This document shows positions 7,815 through 17,425 of a DNA stretch of 34,727 nt, one piece after another. A program made the position numbers and the translations under genes. The notes beneath the pieces were generated by a model. It had not been told where the DNA came from. It did no database searches and worked only from the letters and a program-made list of their open reading frames with translations. Source of the stretch: Alloclostridium intestinigallinarum (GTDB lineage Bacteria; Bacillota; Clostridia; Christensenellales; UBA3700); assembly GCA_904393845.1 (NCBI GenBank), contig CAJFNB010000013.1, positions 1 to 34,727 of the forward strand, read 5' to 3'. Within the stretch, counting starts at the first letter, position 1. Every line of letters starts with the position of its first letter.

Positions 7815-9071
7815 TCAGCAGTTAATATCGTTTTGGTAGATAGGATATTTTTCGCACAAAGCTGCGACCTTTTTACCCACTTCTTCCACGGCGGCTTCGC
7901 CCCTGTCGATAACGTCGGCGATGCACTCGGCGACCACGTCCATATCTTCGGGTTGCATACCTCTTGTAGCCGTTGCGGGAGTGCCCAGCCTTATGCCGGA
8001 AGTGACGAACGGCTTTTGAGGGTCGAACGGTATGGCGTTCTTGTTGACGGTGATATGCGCCAGATCGAGCAGTTTTTCTATCTCCTTACCCGTCTTGCCC
8101 TTGGAGGTGAGGTCTACGAGCATCAGATGGTTGTCCGTGCCGCCGGAAACAAGGGAAACGCCCCTCTTCATAAGTCCTTCGGCAAGAGCCTTTGCGTTGA
8201 GCACGACTCTGTGCTGATACTCTTTGAATTCGGGCATCATTGCCTCTTTGAAGGCTACCGCCTTTGCGGCGATTATGTGCATGAGCGGACCGCCCTGCGT
8301 GCCGGGGAAGATTGCCTTATCTATCTTCTTTGCGAGTTCTTCGTCGTTGGTGAGTATAAGTCCTCCGCGGGGTCCGCGCAATGTCTTATGGGTGGTGGTG
8401 GAAGTCACGTGGGCGTAAGGAACGGGCGAAGGATGTTCTCCCGCCGCCACAAGACCGGCAATGTGTGCCATATCCACCATGAGGTAAGCGCCCACTTCGT
8501 CGGCTATTTCCCTGAAACGCTTGAAGTCGATGGTTCTGGGATATGCGCTTGCTCCCGCGAGAATGAGTTTAGGCTTGCATTCCTTTGCGATACGCTCGAC
8601 CTCGTCGTAATTTATCATGCAGGTTTCCTTGTCCACACCGTAAGGCACGATATTGAAATATTTACCGGAAATATTCACGGGCGAGCCGTGGCTGAGGTGT
8701 CCGCCGTGCGCCAGATTCATGCTCAGCACGGTATCGCCGGGCTGAATGAGCGCGAAGAATACGGCAAGGTTCGCGCTTGCTCCGCTGTGCGCCTGCACAT
8801 TTGCGAAGTTTGCGCCGAACAGCTTTTTAGCCCTTTCGATCGCCAGATTTTCCGCCATATCCACGAATTCGCATCCGCCGTAATATCTCTTACCGGGATA
8901 ACCTTCCGCATACTTGTTGGTGAAGAAGGTACCCATTGCCGCCATAACCGCGGGAGATACTATATTTTCGCTTGCAATCAGTTCCAGATTGCCGCGCTGA
9001 CGGGCAAGTTCCAGCTCGAAAGATTTGTAAAGTTCCGGGTCGAAGTCCTTGATAATTTTGAGATCTACCAT
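7815..9071 (-). CDS. glyA: Serine hydroxymethyltransferase
   Basis: PLP enzyme that converts serine and tetrahydrofolate to glycine and 5,10-methylene-tetrahydrofolate, the main entry to one-carbon metabolism. It is complete at 418 residues. The PLP lysine is K229 in the conserved TTTHKTLRGPRGG segment, the same number as in E. coli. LIASEN (31-36) and AEGYPGKRYYGG (55-66) are family signatures. An AGAGG site lies 8 nt before the ATG, which begins 18 nt after the aspS stop codon. It is the last gene of the long operon, before a strong terminator. TrmFO in the same operon uses 5,10-methylene-tetrahydrofolate, the cofactor made here. Confidence 0.98.
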   Translation of the reverse strand: MVDLKIIKDFDPELYKSFELELARQRGNLELIASENIVSPAVMAAMGTFFTNKYAEGYPGKRYYGGCEFVDMAENLAIERAKKLFGANFANVQAHSGASANLAVFFALIQPGDTVLSMNLAHGGHLSHGSPVNISGKYFNIVPYGVDKETCMINYDEVERIAKECKPKLILAGASAYPRTIDFKRFREIADEVGAYLMVDMAHIAGLVAAGEHPSPVPYAHVTSTTTHKTLRGPRGGLILTNDEELAKKIDKAIFPGTQGGPLMHIIAAKAVAFKEAMMPEFKEYQHRVVLNAKALAEGLMKRGVSLVSGGTDNHLMLVDLTSKGKTGKEIEKLLDLAHITVNKNAIPFDPQKPFVTSGIRLGTPATATRGMQPEDMDVVAECIADVIDRGEAAVEEVGKKVAALCEKYPIYQNDINC

Positions 9072-9089
9072 AATTTATACCTCTTATGT

Positions 9090-10886
9090 TTATTTTTTAT
9101 CGTTTTCGTCGCTTATCCTGATTGAAAGTTCGGTAAGCTGTTTGTCGTCCACCTGTGCGGGAGCGCCCGTCATAAGGCAGGACGCGTTCTGGATCTTGGG
9201 GAACGCGATGACGTCCTTTATATTGTCGCAGCCGGTAACCAGCATTACCAGCCTGTCAAGACCGAACGCAAGTCCGCCGTGCGGAGGTGCGCCGTATTTG
9301 AAAGCGTCCACGAAAAAGCCGAATCGCGTTTTAATATCCTCGTCGCTCATGCCGAGTTTTTCAAACATTTTCTGCTGCATATTCGGGTCGTGAATCCTTA
9401 TACTTCCGCCGCCCGCTTCCTGACCGTTTATTACAAGGTCGTAGGCGTTGGCGCGCGCGGCAAGCGGATTTGTGTCGAGCAGAGGAATATCCGCGCTCTT
9501 CACGCTGGTAAACGGATGGTGCACGGCAACAAGCCTTCCTTCCTCTTCGCTGTATTCGAACATGGGGAAGTCCACCACCCACAAAAAGTCGAATTTGCTC
9601 TTGTCGTAAAGGTTATACTTGTCCGCAAGATAGCACCTCAGTCCGCCGAGGCAGTCGGTAACCAGCTGTCCTTTTTCGCTTGCGGCAAAGAAGATGACGT
9701 CGCCTTCTTCCGCTCCCGTAATCTCCTCTATCCGGGCAATCGTTTCTGGGGTCAGGAACTTGTAGAAAGAAGCGGTCACGCCTTCCTTTTTATAGTTGGC
9801 AAAGGCAAGTCCGCCCAGACCGTACCCCTTGGCAAAGTCCGTGCAGGCGTCTATGTCCTTCCTTGTCATGACCTTGCCCAATCCCTTTGCGTTTATCGCC
9901 CTTACGGCGCCCTTTTCGCATGCTGCCGCAAATACGGAAAATCCGCAGTCCTTTACGACCTGCGTCAGGTCCTTCAATTCCAGATCGAAACGGGTATCGG
10001 GCTTGTCGCTTCCCCAGCGCGCCATGGCTTCGGCATAGGGAATACGGCGGAATTTGCCTTCGAATTTCAGTCCGCAGCACTCGGAGAACACCTTTTTGAT
10101 CATCTCTTCGGCTATCTCCATTACGTCTTCACTGTCCTCGACGTAGCTCATTTCCATGTCTATCTGCGTAAATTCGGGCTGGCGGTTGGCGCGCAAATCC
10201 TCGTCGCGGAAGCACCTTGCCACCTGATAATACCTGTCCATGCCCGCAATCATAAGAAGCTGTTTATACAGCTGCGGCGACTGCGGCAGGGCGTAAAATT
10301 CGCCCGGATGTACGCGCGAAGGCACAAGGTAGTCGCGCGCGCCTTCGGGAGTGGACTTACCCAGAAACGGCGTTTCTATCTCCAAAAAGCCGTTATCGGA
10401 AAGGTAATTTCTCACGATACGCGTTATCTTGTCGCGCATTATCAGCTTTTGCTGCAGATATGCCCTTCTTAAATCCAGATAGCGGTATTTCAGTCTAAGC
10501 GTTTCCGCCGCCTTTACGTCCTCGCATATCACAAAGGGCGCAACTTCCGCTTCGGAAAGTATTTTCAGATTATCGGCGAGAATTTCAATTTCGCCCGTGG
10601 GCAGATTTTTATTGATATTGCCGCCCCTGCTTCTTACGACGCCTTCACAGCATACGACATATTCGTTGCGCAGACTTTCCGCCTTTGCGAATATATCTTC
10701 GTGCTGTGCGGAATCGAAAGCCACCTGCACTATACCCGTGCGGTCGCGCACGTCGATAAAGATAAGATTACCCAGGTTGCGGTATTTGGCAACAAAGCCC
10801 ATTACCACCGCGCGCTTTCCTTCGTCGCCCGCCCTGAGCTGTCCGCACATATGGGTGCGTTTTGCTCCGTTTAACAATTCACTCAT
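9090..10886 (-). CDS. aspS: Aspartyl-tRNA synthetase
   Basis: Class IIb synthetase charging tRNA with aspartate. At 598 residues it is a full bacterial-type enzyme. The N-terminal OB-fold anticodon-binding domain covers about 15-105. Motif 2 (FRDEDLRANRQPEFTQID) is at 226-243, the bacterial GAD insert lies in the middle, and motif 3 GLAFGLDRL begins at 538. The ATG overlaps the hisS stop codon by 8 nt, and a GGAGG site inside the hisS 3' end lies 7 nt upstream, so it is translationally coupled to hisS. Whether it also charges tRNA-Asn cannot be judged without knowing if gatCAB is present. Confidence 0.98.
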   Translation of the reverse strand: MSELLNGAKRTHMCGQLRAGDEGKRAVVMGFVAKYRNLGNLIFIDVRDRTGIVQVAFDSAQHEDIFAKAESLRNEYVVCCEGVVRSRGGNINKNLPTGEIEILADNLKILSEAEVAPFVICEDVKAAETLRLKYRYLDLRRAYLQQKLIMRDKITRIVRNYLSDNGFLEIETPFLGKSTPEGARDYLVPSRVHPGEFYALPQSPQLYKQLLMIAGMDRYYQVARCFRDEDLRANRQPEFTQIDMEMSYVEDSEDVMEIAEEMIKKVFSECCGLKFEGKFRRIPYAEAMARWGSDKPDTRFDLELKDLTQVVKDCGFSVFAAACEKGAVRAINAKGLGKVMTRKDIDACTDFAKGYGLGGLAFANYKKEGVTASFYKFLTPETIARIEEITGAEEGDVIFFAASEKGQLVTDCLGGLRCYLADKYNLYDKSKFDFLWVVDFPMFEYSEEEGRLVAVHHPFTSVKSADIPLLDTNPLAARANAYDLVINGQEAGGGSIRIHDPNMQQKMFEKLGMSDEDIKTRFGFFVDAFKYGAPPHGGLAFGLDRLVMLVTGCDNIKDVIAFPKIQNASCLMTGAPAQVDDKQLTELSIRISDENDKK

Positions 10887-12135
10887 ATAAAGCCTCCGTA
10901 AGCTCTTCTTCCGTCATGGCGGAGGAAGTTCCGTCCGCCATATTTTTTACGGTATATATTCCTTTTGCAATTTCGTCCTCGCCGATAAACACCACCTTTT
11001 TCGCTCCTGTCTTGGCGGCGTATTTCATCTGCGCTTTCAGACTTCTGCCCGAAATTTCGCGCTCGACGGCAAAGCCCTTTGCGCGCAGTCTTTCAGCCAT
11101 GGCAAGAGAAACGGCATAGCCCTGCTCGCAAAGCGGCGCCAAGTACACGTCGGGACCGGCAGGTTCGGGGATTACTATCCCCGTGTTCTGCATTACCATC
11201 AGAAGGCGTTCTATACCCATGCCGAAACCTGCCGCCGGAGTGGGTTTTCCGCCCACTTCCTGTACAAGTCCGTCGTATCTGCCGCCGCCGCAAACGGTGC
11301 CCTGGGCGCCTATTGCGGTGCTTATGAACTCGAATACCGTGCGCGTATAGTAGTCAAGTCCGCGCACTATATGCGGATTTATCGTGTACTTCACTCCCGC
11401 GGCTTCGAGCGCGGAGCACAACTGCTCGTGGTGATTTTTGCAGTCGTCGCAAAGATAGTCCAGAATGACGGGCGCGTCCGCCGCTATCTTCCTGCACCCT
11501 TCTTCCTTGCAGTCTAATATGCGGAGCGGATTTTTATCCAGCCTTTCGCGGCAGGTGGAGCACATACCGTCTATACGCGCGGAAAAATATTCTTTAAGCG
11601 CCCTGTTATAGTCCGCCCTGCACTTGGGACAGCCGATGGAATTTATATTGAGCGACAGCATATCGTCTTTAATACCCACCTTGTTCAACATTGCGCGCGC
11701 TATCAAAATCACTTCCGCATCCGCCTGCGGAGATGCCGAGCCATAAATTTCCACGCCGAACTGGTGGTGTTCGCGCAATCTGCCCGCCTGCGGCCGCTCG
11801 TATCTGAACACGGGCGTAATATAGTACATTTTCGTGGGCTGGGGATTTTCTCCCAGTCCGTTTTCTATAAACGCGCGCGCAACGCCCGCCGTGCCTTCCG
11901 GCTTTAACGTTATGCTCCTGCCGCCCTTATCGTTGAAAGTGTACATCTCCTTGTTTACGATATCGGTCGTGTCGCCCACGCCGCGCAAAAACAGCTCCGT
12001 ATGTTCAAATACCGGAGTGCGTATTTCACGCATACAGAATTCCTTTGCAATCTGTCTTGCCTTATCCTCTATAAAGTGCCACTTATATGATTCCGAAGGA
12101 ACGACGTCCTTGGTACCTTTGGGTATATTTATCAT
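10879..12135 (-). CDS. hisS: Histidyl-tRNA synthetase
   Basis: Class IIa synthetase charging tRNA-His. It is complete at 418 residues. Motif 2 begins FRYERPQAGR at 110, the HisRS-specific RGLDYYTR is at 258-265, and the GGGRYDGL and FGMGIERL (motif 3) segments follow. The anticodon-binding domain is at the C-terminus. An insert of about 165-215 has paired cysteines (CPKC, CSTC, LDCKEEGC), an arrangement common in clostridial HisRS and possibly metal-binding. A GAGG site lies 6 nt before the ATG, 7 nt after hslU. There is no T-box leader, as expected for an internal operon gene. Confidence 0.98.
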   Translation of the reverse strand: MINIPKGTKDVVPSESYKWHFIEDKARQIAKEFCMREIRTPVFEHTELFLRGVGDTTDIVNKEMYTFNDKGGRSITLKPEGTAGVARAFIENGLGENPQPTKMYYITPVFRYERPQAGRLREHHQFGVEIYGSASPQADAEVILIARAMLNKVGIKDDMLSLNINSIGCPKCRADYNRALKEYFSARIDGMCSTCRERLDKNPLRILDCKEEGCRKIAADAPVILDYLCDDCKNHHEQLCSALEAAGVKYTINPHIVRGLDYYTRTVFEFISTAIGAQGTVCGGGRYDGLVQEVGGKPTPAAGFGMGIERLLMVMQNTGIVIPEPAGPDVYLAPLCEQGYAVSLAMAERLRAKGFAVEREISGRSLKAQMKYAAKTGAKKVVFIGEDEIAKGIYTVKNMADGTSSAMTEEELTEALYE

Positions 12136-12142
12136 TTCAGCC

Positions 12143-13456
12143 TCACAGTATATATTTTTTCAGATTTTGCGCCTTTATTGAGCCTTCCAGATGCGTTTCC
12201 ACATAGTGCCTGTCCACGGCAAGTTCCACTGTAGACGTAAGATTACCCGCATTGAAAGATATGTCTTCGAGCAGATTTTCCATAATCGTATGCAGTCTGC
12301 GCGCGCCGATATCCTCGTTATTGTCGTTTTCGTTGACGGCTATTTCCGCAATAAGGTCGATTGCTTCGGGCGTGAACTTCAATTCCACGTTGTCCACGCG
12401 CAAAAGTTCCGTGTACTGCTTCAGAATGGCGTTGTCCGTCTGCGTGAGAATACGCTTGAAGTCCTCCTTGCCCAAGCTGTCAAGTTTGACCAGAATGGGG
12501 AATCTGCCCTGCAATTCGGGTATGAGGTCGGAAACCTTGGCGATATGGAACGCGCCTGCGGCGATGAACAGAATAAAGTCAGTCCTTATAATGCCGTACT
12601 TGGTGTTCACGGTGCACCCTTCCACTATGGGCAGAATATCGCGCTGAACGCCCTCGCGGGACACGTCGGGACCGCTCGTATTGCCGCGGGCGGTAATCTT
12701 GTCTATTTCGTCGATAAAGATTATGCCTTCGTTTTCGGCGCGCTCTATGGCTTCCGCATTCACGTTTTCCATATCTATGAGCTTGTCCGATTCCGCCAGC
12801 ATGAGCAGTTCGCGCGCTTTCTTTACCGTAAGCTTGCGCTTTTTCTTGCGTTTGGGCAAAATTCCGCCCAGCATTTCGCCTATATTTATTTCAACTCCCG
12901 AACCGGGCATTATCTGCTGCGGCTTGGGATTTTCCACCATCTCTATCTCCACGGTGTAACCGTCCATTTCTCCGTTGCGGTAGGCGGCAAGCGCGGCTTG
13001 CTGTATCTCCTTGGCGTCCGTGCCTTCGGGCAGTTCTTTGCCCTTGATACCTATAAGTACGGGCATGAGTATCTTTTCCACGCTCGCTGCCGCCTTGCTC
13101 TCGACTTCCTTGTATTTTTCCTCTTTCACGAGACGGACGGAAACTTCGACCAAGTCCCTGACCATGGATTCCACATCCCTGCCTACGTATCCCACTTCGG
13201 TAAATTTGGTGGCTTCCACCTTTACGAAAGGCGCCTTTACAAGTTTTGCGAGCCTTCTTGCAATCTCCGTCTTACCAACGCCGGTAGGACCCTGCATAAT
13301 GATATTTTTGGGCGTTATCTCCTGTCTGAGTTCGGGAGTCAGGCGGGAACGGCGGTAGCGGTTTCTCAAAGCGATGGCGACCGCGCGCTTCGCCTTATCC
13401 TGCCCTATGATATATCTGTCGAGTTCCGTTATTATCTGTTTGGGAGTAAATTCCAT
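12143..13456 (-). CDS. hslU: HslU, ATPase subunit of the HslUV protease
   Basis: AAA+ unfoldase (ClpY) that feeds substrates into the HslV peptidase. It has 437 residues. Walker A GPTGVGKT is at 56-63, the substrate-gripping pore loop GYVG at 89-92, an I domain at about 110-230, and Walker B IIFIDEID at 245-252. The C-terminal tail ending KKYIL fits the family's HslV-docking tail. The ATG is 1 nt after the hslV stop codon, and a GGAGGTG site is formed by the last hslV codons. Confidence 0.98.
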   Translation of the reverse strand: MEFTPKQIITELDRYIIGQDKAKRAVAIALRNRYRRSRLTPELRQEITPKNIIMQGPTGVGKTEIARRLAKLVKAPFVKVEATKFTEVGYVGRDVESMVRDLVEVSVRLVKEEKYKEVESKAAASVEKILMPVLIGIKGKELPEGTDAKEIQQAALAAYRNGEMDGYTVEIEMVENPKPQQIMPGSGVEINIGEMLGGILPKRKKKRKLTVKKARELLMLAESDKLIDMENVNAEAIERAENEGIIFIDEIDKITARGNTSGPDVSREGVQRDILPIVEGCTVNTKYGIIRTDFILFIAAGAFHIAKVSDLIPELQGRFPILVKLDSLGKEDFKRILTQTDNAILKQYTELLRVDNVELKFTPEAIDLIAEIAVNENDNNEDIGARRLHTIMENLLEDISFNAGNLTSTVELAVDRHYVETHLEGSIKAQNLKKYIL

Positions 13457-13457
13457 G

Positions 13458-13991
13458 TTACACCTCCTCTACGACGATATGGTCGTTAGTGAAAACACAC
13501 AGTTCGCTTGCGATAAGCAACGATTTCTTTGCTATTTCGGCGGCGGAAAGCTCTGTCTCCTGCAAAAGCGCGCGTGCCGCGGCAAGTGCGTAATTACCGC
13601 CCGAACCTATCGCGCACGCATTGCCGTCGGGATCTATAACGTCGCCGTTGCCCGAAACTATAAACAGATTGTCCTTATCCGCGACAATCATCATCGCGTC
13701 CAGCTTGCGCTGGTATTTATCCCCGCGCCACATTTCCGCAAGTTCCACCGCGCTGCGCATAAGATTGCCCGAATATTTCTGCAACATACCTTCAAACTTT
13801 TCCGAAAGCGAAAAGGCGTCAGCCACACTGCCGGCAAAACCTATGACCACTTTATCGTCGTAAATACGCTTTACCTTTCTCGCGTTCGACTTGAACACTA
13901 CGCTTTCCCCGACCGTAACCTGCCCGTCGCCGGCAACGGCTATTTTGCCGTCGCGCCTTACTGCGCAAATGGTAGTTCCTCTGAATTCCAT
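13458..13991 (-). CDS. hslV: HslV, proteolytic subunit of the HslUV protease
   Basis: Proteasome-type N-terminal nucleophile peptidase (ClpQ), 177 residues. The start MEFRGTTICAV implies removal of a short propeptide (MEFRG) to expose Thr6 as the nucleophile. The conserved GDGQVT (21-26), the active-site-region lysine in NARKVKR, and GSGGNYALAAA support the call. The frame can be extended 13 codons upstream, but an AAGGAG site 7 nt before the ATG at 13991 fixes the start. It lies 13 nt after trmFO and is immediately followed by hslU. A xerC gene, usually found between trmFO and hslV in Bacilli, is absent. Confidence 0.97.
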   Translation of the reverse strand: MEFRGTTICAVRRDGKIAVAGDGQVTVGESVVFKSNARKVKRIYDDKVVIGFAGSVADAFSLSEKFEGMLQKYSGNLMRSAVELAEMWRGDKYQRKLDAMMIVADKDNLFIVSGNGDVIDPDGNACAIGSGGNYALAAARALLQETELSAAEIAKKSLLIASELCVFTNDHIVVEEV

Positions 13992-14004
13992 AATTTCTCC
14001 TTTT

Positions 14005-15303
14005 TTACAGTCCCGCCGCGGCGCACGCATTTTCCAAATCGTGCATTCCGCGCGTCGTGTATGCGCGCTTGCGCATTTTTTTATCCTTTATTTTACCGCC
14101 TTCAAGTGGCGGAAGTATGCCGAAATTCGCATTCATCGGCTGGTAGTTGTCCGTTGCCGCCGTAAGATGCAGGCACAGCGCGCCGCATATGGTGGTTGGC
14201 GGCGGAATAAACGCCTTTTCTCCTTCCGCCCTTCTTACGGCGTTTATCGCTCCGATAAGTCCCGAAGCCATGCTCTCAACGTATCCCTCTACGCCGCTGA
14301 GCTGTCCGACGACAAACACGTCAGGCGCGCTTTTCAGGGAAAAGTCCGCGTCAAGACAACCGGGTGCGTTTATATACGTATTGCGGTGCATTATGCCGTA
14401 GCGCAAAAACTCTGCGTTTTTGAGCGCGGGAATAAGCGAAAACACCCGCTTTTGTTCGGAGAATTTCAGATTCGTCTGAAATCCCACCAGATTGTACGCG
14501 TCTCCCGCCAGATTCTCCTTTCTCAGCTGCAATACCGCATAAGGCTTGCTCCCGTCGGGAAGTCTTAACCCTACGGGACGCAACGGACCGTAACGCATGG
14601 CGTCCTCGCCGCGTGCGGCAAGCGCTTCTATCGGCATACACCCTTCGAACACGTCGCCCTTTTCAAAGTCGTGCAACACGGCTTTTTCCGCACTTAAAAG
14701 AGCCTCGCGGAAGGCAAGGTACTCTTCCTTGTCCATAGGACAGTTGAGGTAGTCGGCTTCTCCTTTATCGTATCTCGCGGCAAAGAACGCGCTGTCCGTA
14801 TCCACACCCGCCGCGCTCACGATAGGGGCGACCGCGTCGTAAAAATGCAACCCTCCGCCGCACTTTTCCGACAGATATTCCGCCATTTTGTCGGACACCA
14901 TGGGACCGCACGCCACAAGCGTTATGCCTTCTCCGGGTACAGAGTCCGCCTCTTTGCGCACCACGTTTACACCCAGCCTGTCCAATTCTTCTTCCACAAG
15001 CCGCGAAAACTCTTCCCTGTCCACGGCGAGCGCTCCGCCGGCGGGCACGGCGGCTTTACGCGCAAGCGAAAGCAGCGTTCCGCCCAACCGGTCCATCTCC
15101 GCTTTAAGCATTCCCGAAGCGGTATCGTCTCCCGTGGCTTTCAGGCTGTTACTGCATACCAGTTCCGCCAGCCTGTCCGTTTTATGGCAAGGAGTGGTTT
15201 TCACTCCCCTCATTTCGATTATCGTGACGTCGTAGCCGCGCTTTGCAATGTAGCAAGCCGCCTCACAGCCGGCAAGTCCGCCGCCGATCACCGTTATTTT
15301 CAC
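14005..15303 (-). CDS. trmFO: Folate/FAD-dependent tRNA (uracil-54) C5-methyltransferase TrmFO
   Basis: Makes ribothymidine at position 54 of tRNA, taking the methylene group from 5,10-methylene-tetrahydrofolate and reducing it with FAD. It has 432 residues. The FAD dinucleotide-binding motif GGGLAGCEAA starts at residue 7. Cysteines C50 (ELVCSNSLK) and C222 (EGCMPIE) sit in the two conserved contexts known to hold the functional cysteines in the B. subtilis enzyme. The start codon is GTG, overlapping the topA stop as GTGA, with GGAG 7 nt upstream, so translation is coupled to topA. The topA-trmFO pair is typical of Bacillota. Confidence 0.97.
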   Translation of the reverse strand: MKITVIGGGLAGCEAACYIAKRGYDVTIIEMRGVKTTPCHKTDRLAELVCSNSLKATGDDTASGMLKAEMDRLGGTLLSLARKAAVPAGGALAVDREEFSRLVEEELDRLGVNVVRKEADSVPGEGITLVACGPMVSDKMAEYLSEKCGGGLHFYDAVAPIVSAAGVDTDSAFFAARYDKGEADYLNCPMDKEEYLAFREALLSAEKAVLHDFEKGDVFEGCMPIEALAARGEDAMRYGPLRPVGLRLPDGSKPYAVLQLRKENLAGDAYNLVGFQTNLKFSEQKRVFSLIPALKNAEFLRYGIMHRNTYINAPGCLDADFSLKSAPDVFVVGQLSGVEGYVESMASGLIGAINAVRRAEGEKAFIPPPTTICGALCLHLTAATDNYQPMNANFGILPPLEGGKIKDKKMRKRAYTTRGMHDLENACAAAGL

Positions 15304-17408
15304 TTATCTTCTCCGTCCGCGCCCTCTTCGGGAAGAGGTACCGATTCCGTGTAGCCGCACTGTTTGTTAAGACAGACGTACCTGTGCTTTTCGCCCTTGC
15401 CCGCCTGCTTCATGAATCCTCCGCACTTGGGGCACCTCACGGGTGCGGGCAAGTCCCACGAGATAAAGTCGCACTGCGGATAACCCGAACAGGAGTAGAA
15501 CACGTTGCCCTTCTTGGACACTTTGCGCGAAACGCCCCTGCCGCATACGGGACAAGTGGTCACGTAGCCTTCGTAAGGCTTGGTAAACTTGCAGTGCGGA
15601 TAGTTGGGGCAAGCCAGAAACTTTCCGTATCTGCCCTCGCGGACAACGAGTTTCGATCCGCAGTTGGGGCATACCTCGTCCGACTCTTCCGGTTTGAGGC
15701 GCATTTTTTCGCCGTCAAACCTCGCCATGGCGCAACGCTTTTTGAAGTCGGGATAAAAGTCGGATATTATCTTTTCCCACTGTACGCCGCCGCCTTCTAT
15801 CCTGTCCAGGTTCAGTTCCATATCGGAAGTAAACTTCACGTCCATGATGTTGGGGAAGTACTTAACCAGCATATCGCATACCGTTTCGCCCAACTCCGTG
15901 GGTTTAATGAACTTGCCGTCCTTTTCTATATAGTTGCGCTTGGATATGACGGATATCGTCGCGGCGTAAGTGCTCGGGCGGCCTATGCCGTTGTCTTCCA
16001 TTCCCTTGACCAGGGTGGCGTCGGTAAATCTTGCGGGAGGCGTGGTGAACTTCTGTTCCGCCTTCATCTCCTTCAAAGTAAAGTCCTCGCCGTCCTTTAT
16101 ATTCGGCAAAGTCTTTGCGTCCTTGTCGTTGTTTTCGCCCGCGGGCATATATGCAGCCTGCCAGCCCTTGAACTTCAAAGTCTTGCCTTTGAGCACGTAT
16201 CCGTAATTTTTATCCGATTCCGATATTATATGCACGGTCAGGGTATCGTAAAGCGCGGGAGCCATCTGGCTTGCCACAAACCTGTCGTATATGAGTTTAT
16301 ACAACCTGTAAGTGTTTTTTTGCAGTTTGTCTTTGAGCGATTCCGGCGTCATGGAAAGCGAAATGGGGCGGATTGCCTCGTGCGCGTCCTGGGCGCTGCT
16401 TTTCGCCTTGTACACGTTGGGTTTGGCGGGCGCGTAATCGTCGCCGTAAGTTCCGCGGATATACGCCAGCGCTTCGTTCTGCGCCTCCGCCGAAACGCGC
16501 GTGCTGTCCGTTCTGATATAGGTTACCAGCGCGGTATGCCCCATTCCGGGAATGTCGATACCCTCGTAAAGCTGCTGGGCTATCTGCATTACCTGCACGG
16601 GGGTCATATTCAGCTTGGAAGCCGCGTCCTGCTGCATGGTGGACGTGGTGAACGGCGGGTGTGGACGGGATACGGAAGTATCGCGTTTCACGCTGTCCGC
16701 GTACCACTTTCCCGCCTTACTGCCGTTTACTATGCTGTCGGCAAGCTCCTTGTTTCCTACCTTGACTTTTTTGCCGTCGATGTCGTTGAAGTCGCATTTG
16801 AGCATGGCGGGGACGTCGTACTTGAACAGTATCGCGGATATATTCCAATACTCTTCGGGCACGAAGTTGCGTATTTCCCTTTCGCGGTCCACCACCATTT
16901 TAAGGGCGACGGACTGCACTCTTCCCGCGGACAAGCCGCTTTTTATCTTTCTCGACAATATGGGAGATACCTCGTAACCCACAAGCCTGTCAAGCACCCT
17001 GCGCGCCTGTTGCGCGTTTACGAGATTGAGATTAATCTTCCTGGGGTGCTGCAACGCCGCAAGCACCGCTTTTTTTGATATTTCGTTGAACTCTATGCGT
17101 ATGTCGTTATCCGCAAGTTTGAAAACCTGGGATATATGCCAGGAAATCGCCTCTCCTTCGCGGTCGGGGTCAGACGCGAGATAAACTTTATCCGCCTTGC
17201 CTATCGCCTTGCGCATACTTTCGATTATGTTCTTTTTAGACTCGGTTATGACGTATTCGGGCTTGAAATTATGCTCTACGTCTATACCCATGCGATGTTC
17301 GGGCAAATCCCTGATATGCCCTCCCGACGCCATTACCGTATATTGTCTGCCAAGATATTTGGAGATGGTTTTTGCCTTATGAGGCGACTCCACTATGATT
17401 AAATCCAT
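15300..17408 (-). CDS. topA: DNA topoisomerase I (type IA)
   Basis: Relaxes negative supercoils by cutting one strand through a tyrosine linkage. It has 702 residues. The TOPRIM domain spans 1 to about 115 with E7 and DPDREGEA (80-87). The active-site tyrosine is Y297 in VTYIRTDS. Three C-terminal four-cysteine zinc ribbons follow (beginning CPNCGSKL, CPVCGRGV and CPKCGGFM). A GAGG site lies 6 nt before the ATG, which is 17 nt after dprA. dprA-topA-trmFO is a conserved cluster. Confidence 0.98.
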   Translation of the reverse strand: MDLIIVESPHKAKTISKYLGRQYTVMASGGHIRDLPEHRMGIDVEHNFKPEYVITESKKNIIESMRKAIGKADKVYLASDPDREGEAISWHISQVFKLADNDIRIEFNEISKKAVLAALQHPRKINLNLVNAQQARRVLDRLVGYEVSPILSRKIKSGLSAGRVQSVALKMVVDREREIRNFVPEEYWNISAILFKYDVPAMLKCDFNDIDGKKVKVGNKELADSIVNGSKAGKWYADSVKRDTSVSRPHPPFTTSTMQQDAASKLNMTPVQVMQIAQQLYEGIDIPGMGHTALVTYIRTDSTRVSAEAQNEALAYIRGTYGDDYAPAKPNVYKAKSSAQDAHEAIRPISLSMTPESLKDKLQKNTYRLYKLIYDRFVASQMAPALYDTLTVHIISESDKNYGYVLKGKTLKFKGWQAAYMPAGENNDKDAKTLPNIKDGEDFTLKEMKAEQKFTTPPARFTDATLVKGMEDNGIGRPSTYAATISVISKRNYIEKDGKFIKPTELGETVCDMLVKYFPNIMDVKFTSDMELNLDRIEGGGVQWEKIISDFYPDFKKRCAMARFDGEKMRLKPEESDEVCPNCGSKLVVREGRYGKFLACPNYPHCKFTKPYEGYVTTCPVCGRGVSRKVSKKGNVFYSCSGYPQCDFISWDLPAPVRCPKCGGFMKQAGKGEKHRYVCLNKQCGYTESVPLPEEGADGEDK

Positions 17409-17425
17409 TCTTACCTCTCACTCCC

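Noticed and set aside
10879..12142. T-box or other riboswitch for hisS-aspS or glyA
   Set aside because: Gaps before these genes are under 20 nt or overlapping, leaving no room for a leader.
15243..17078. Plus-strand open frame of 611 codons opposite topA, and similar long plus-strand frames opposite aspS, hslU, glyA and ligA
   Set aside because: They are antisense mirrors of strongly identified genes, carry no recognisable domains and lack consistent ribosome sites.
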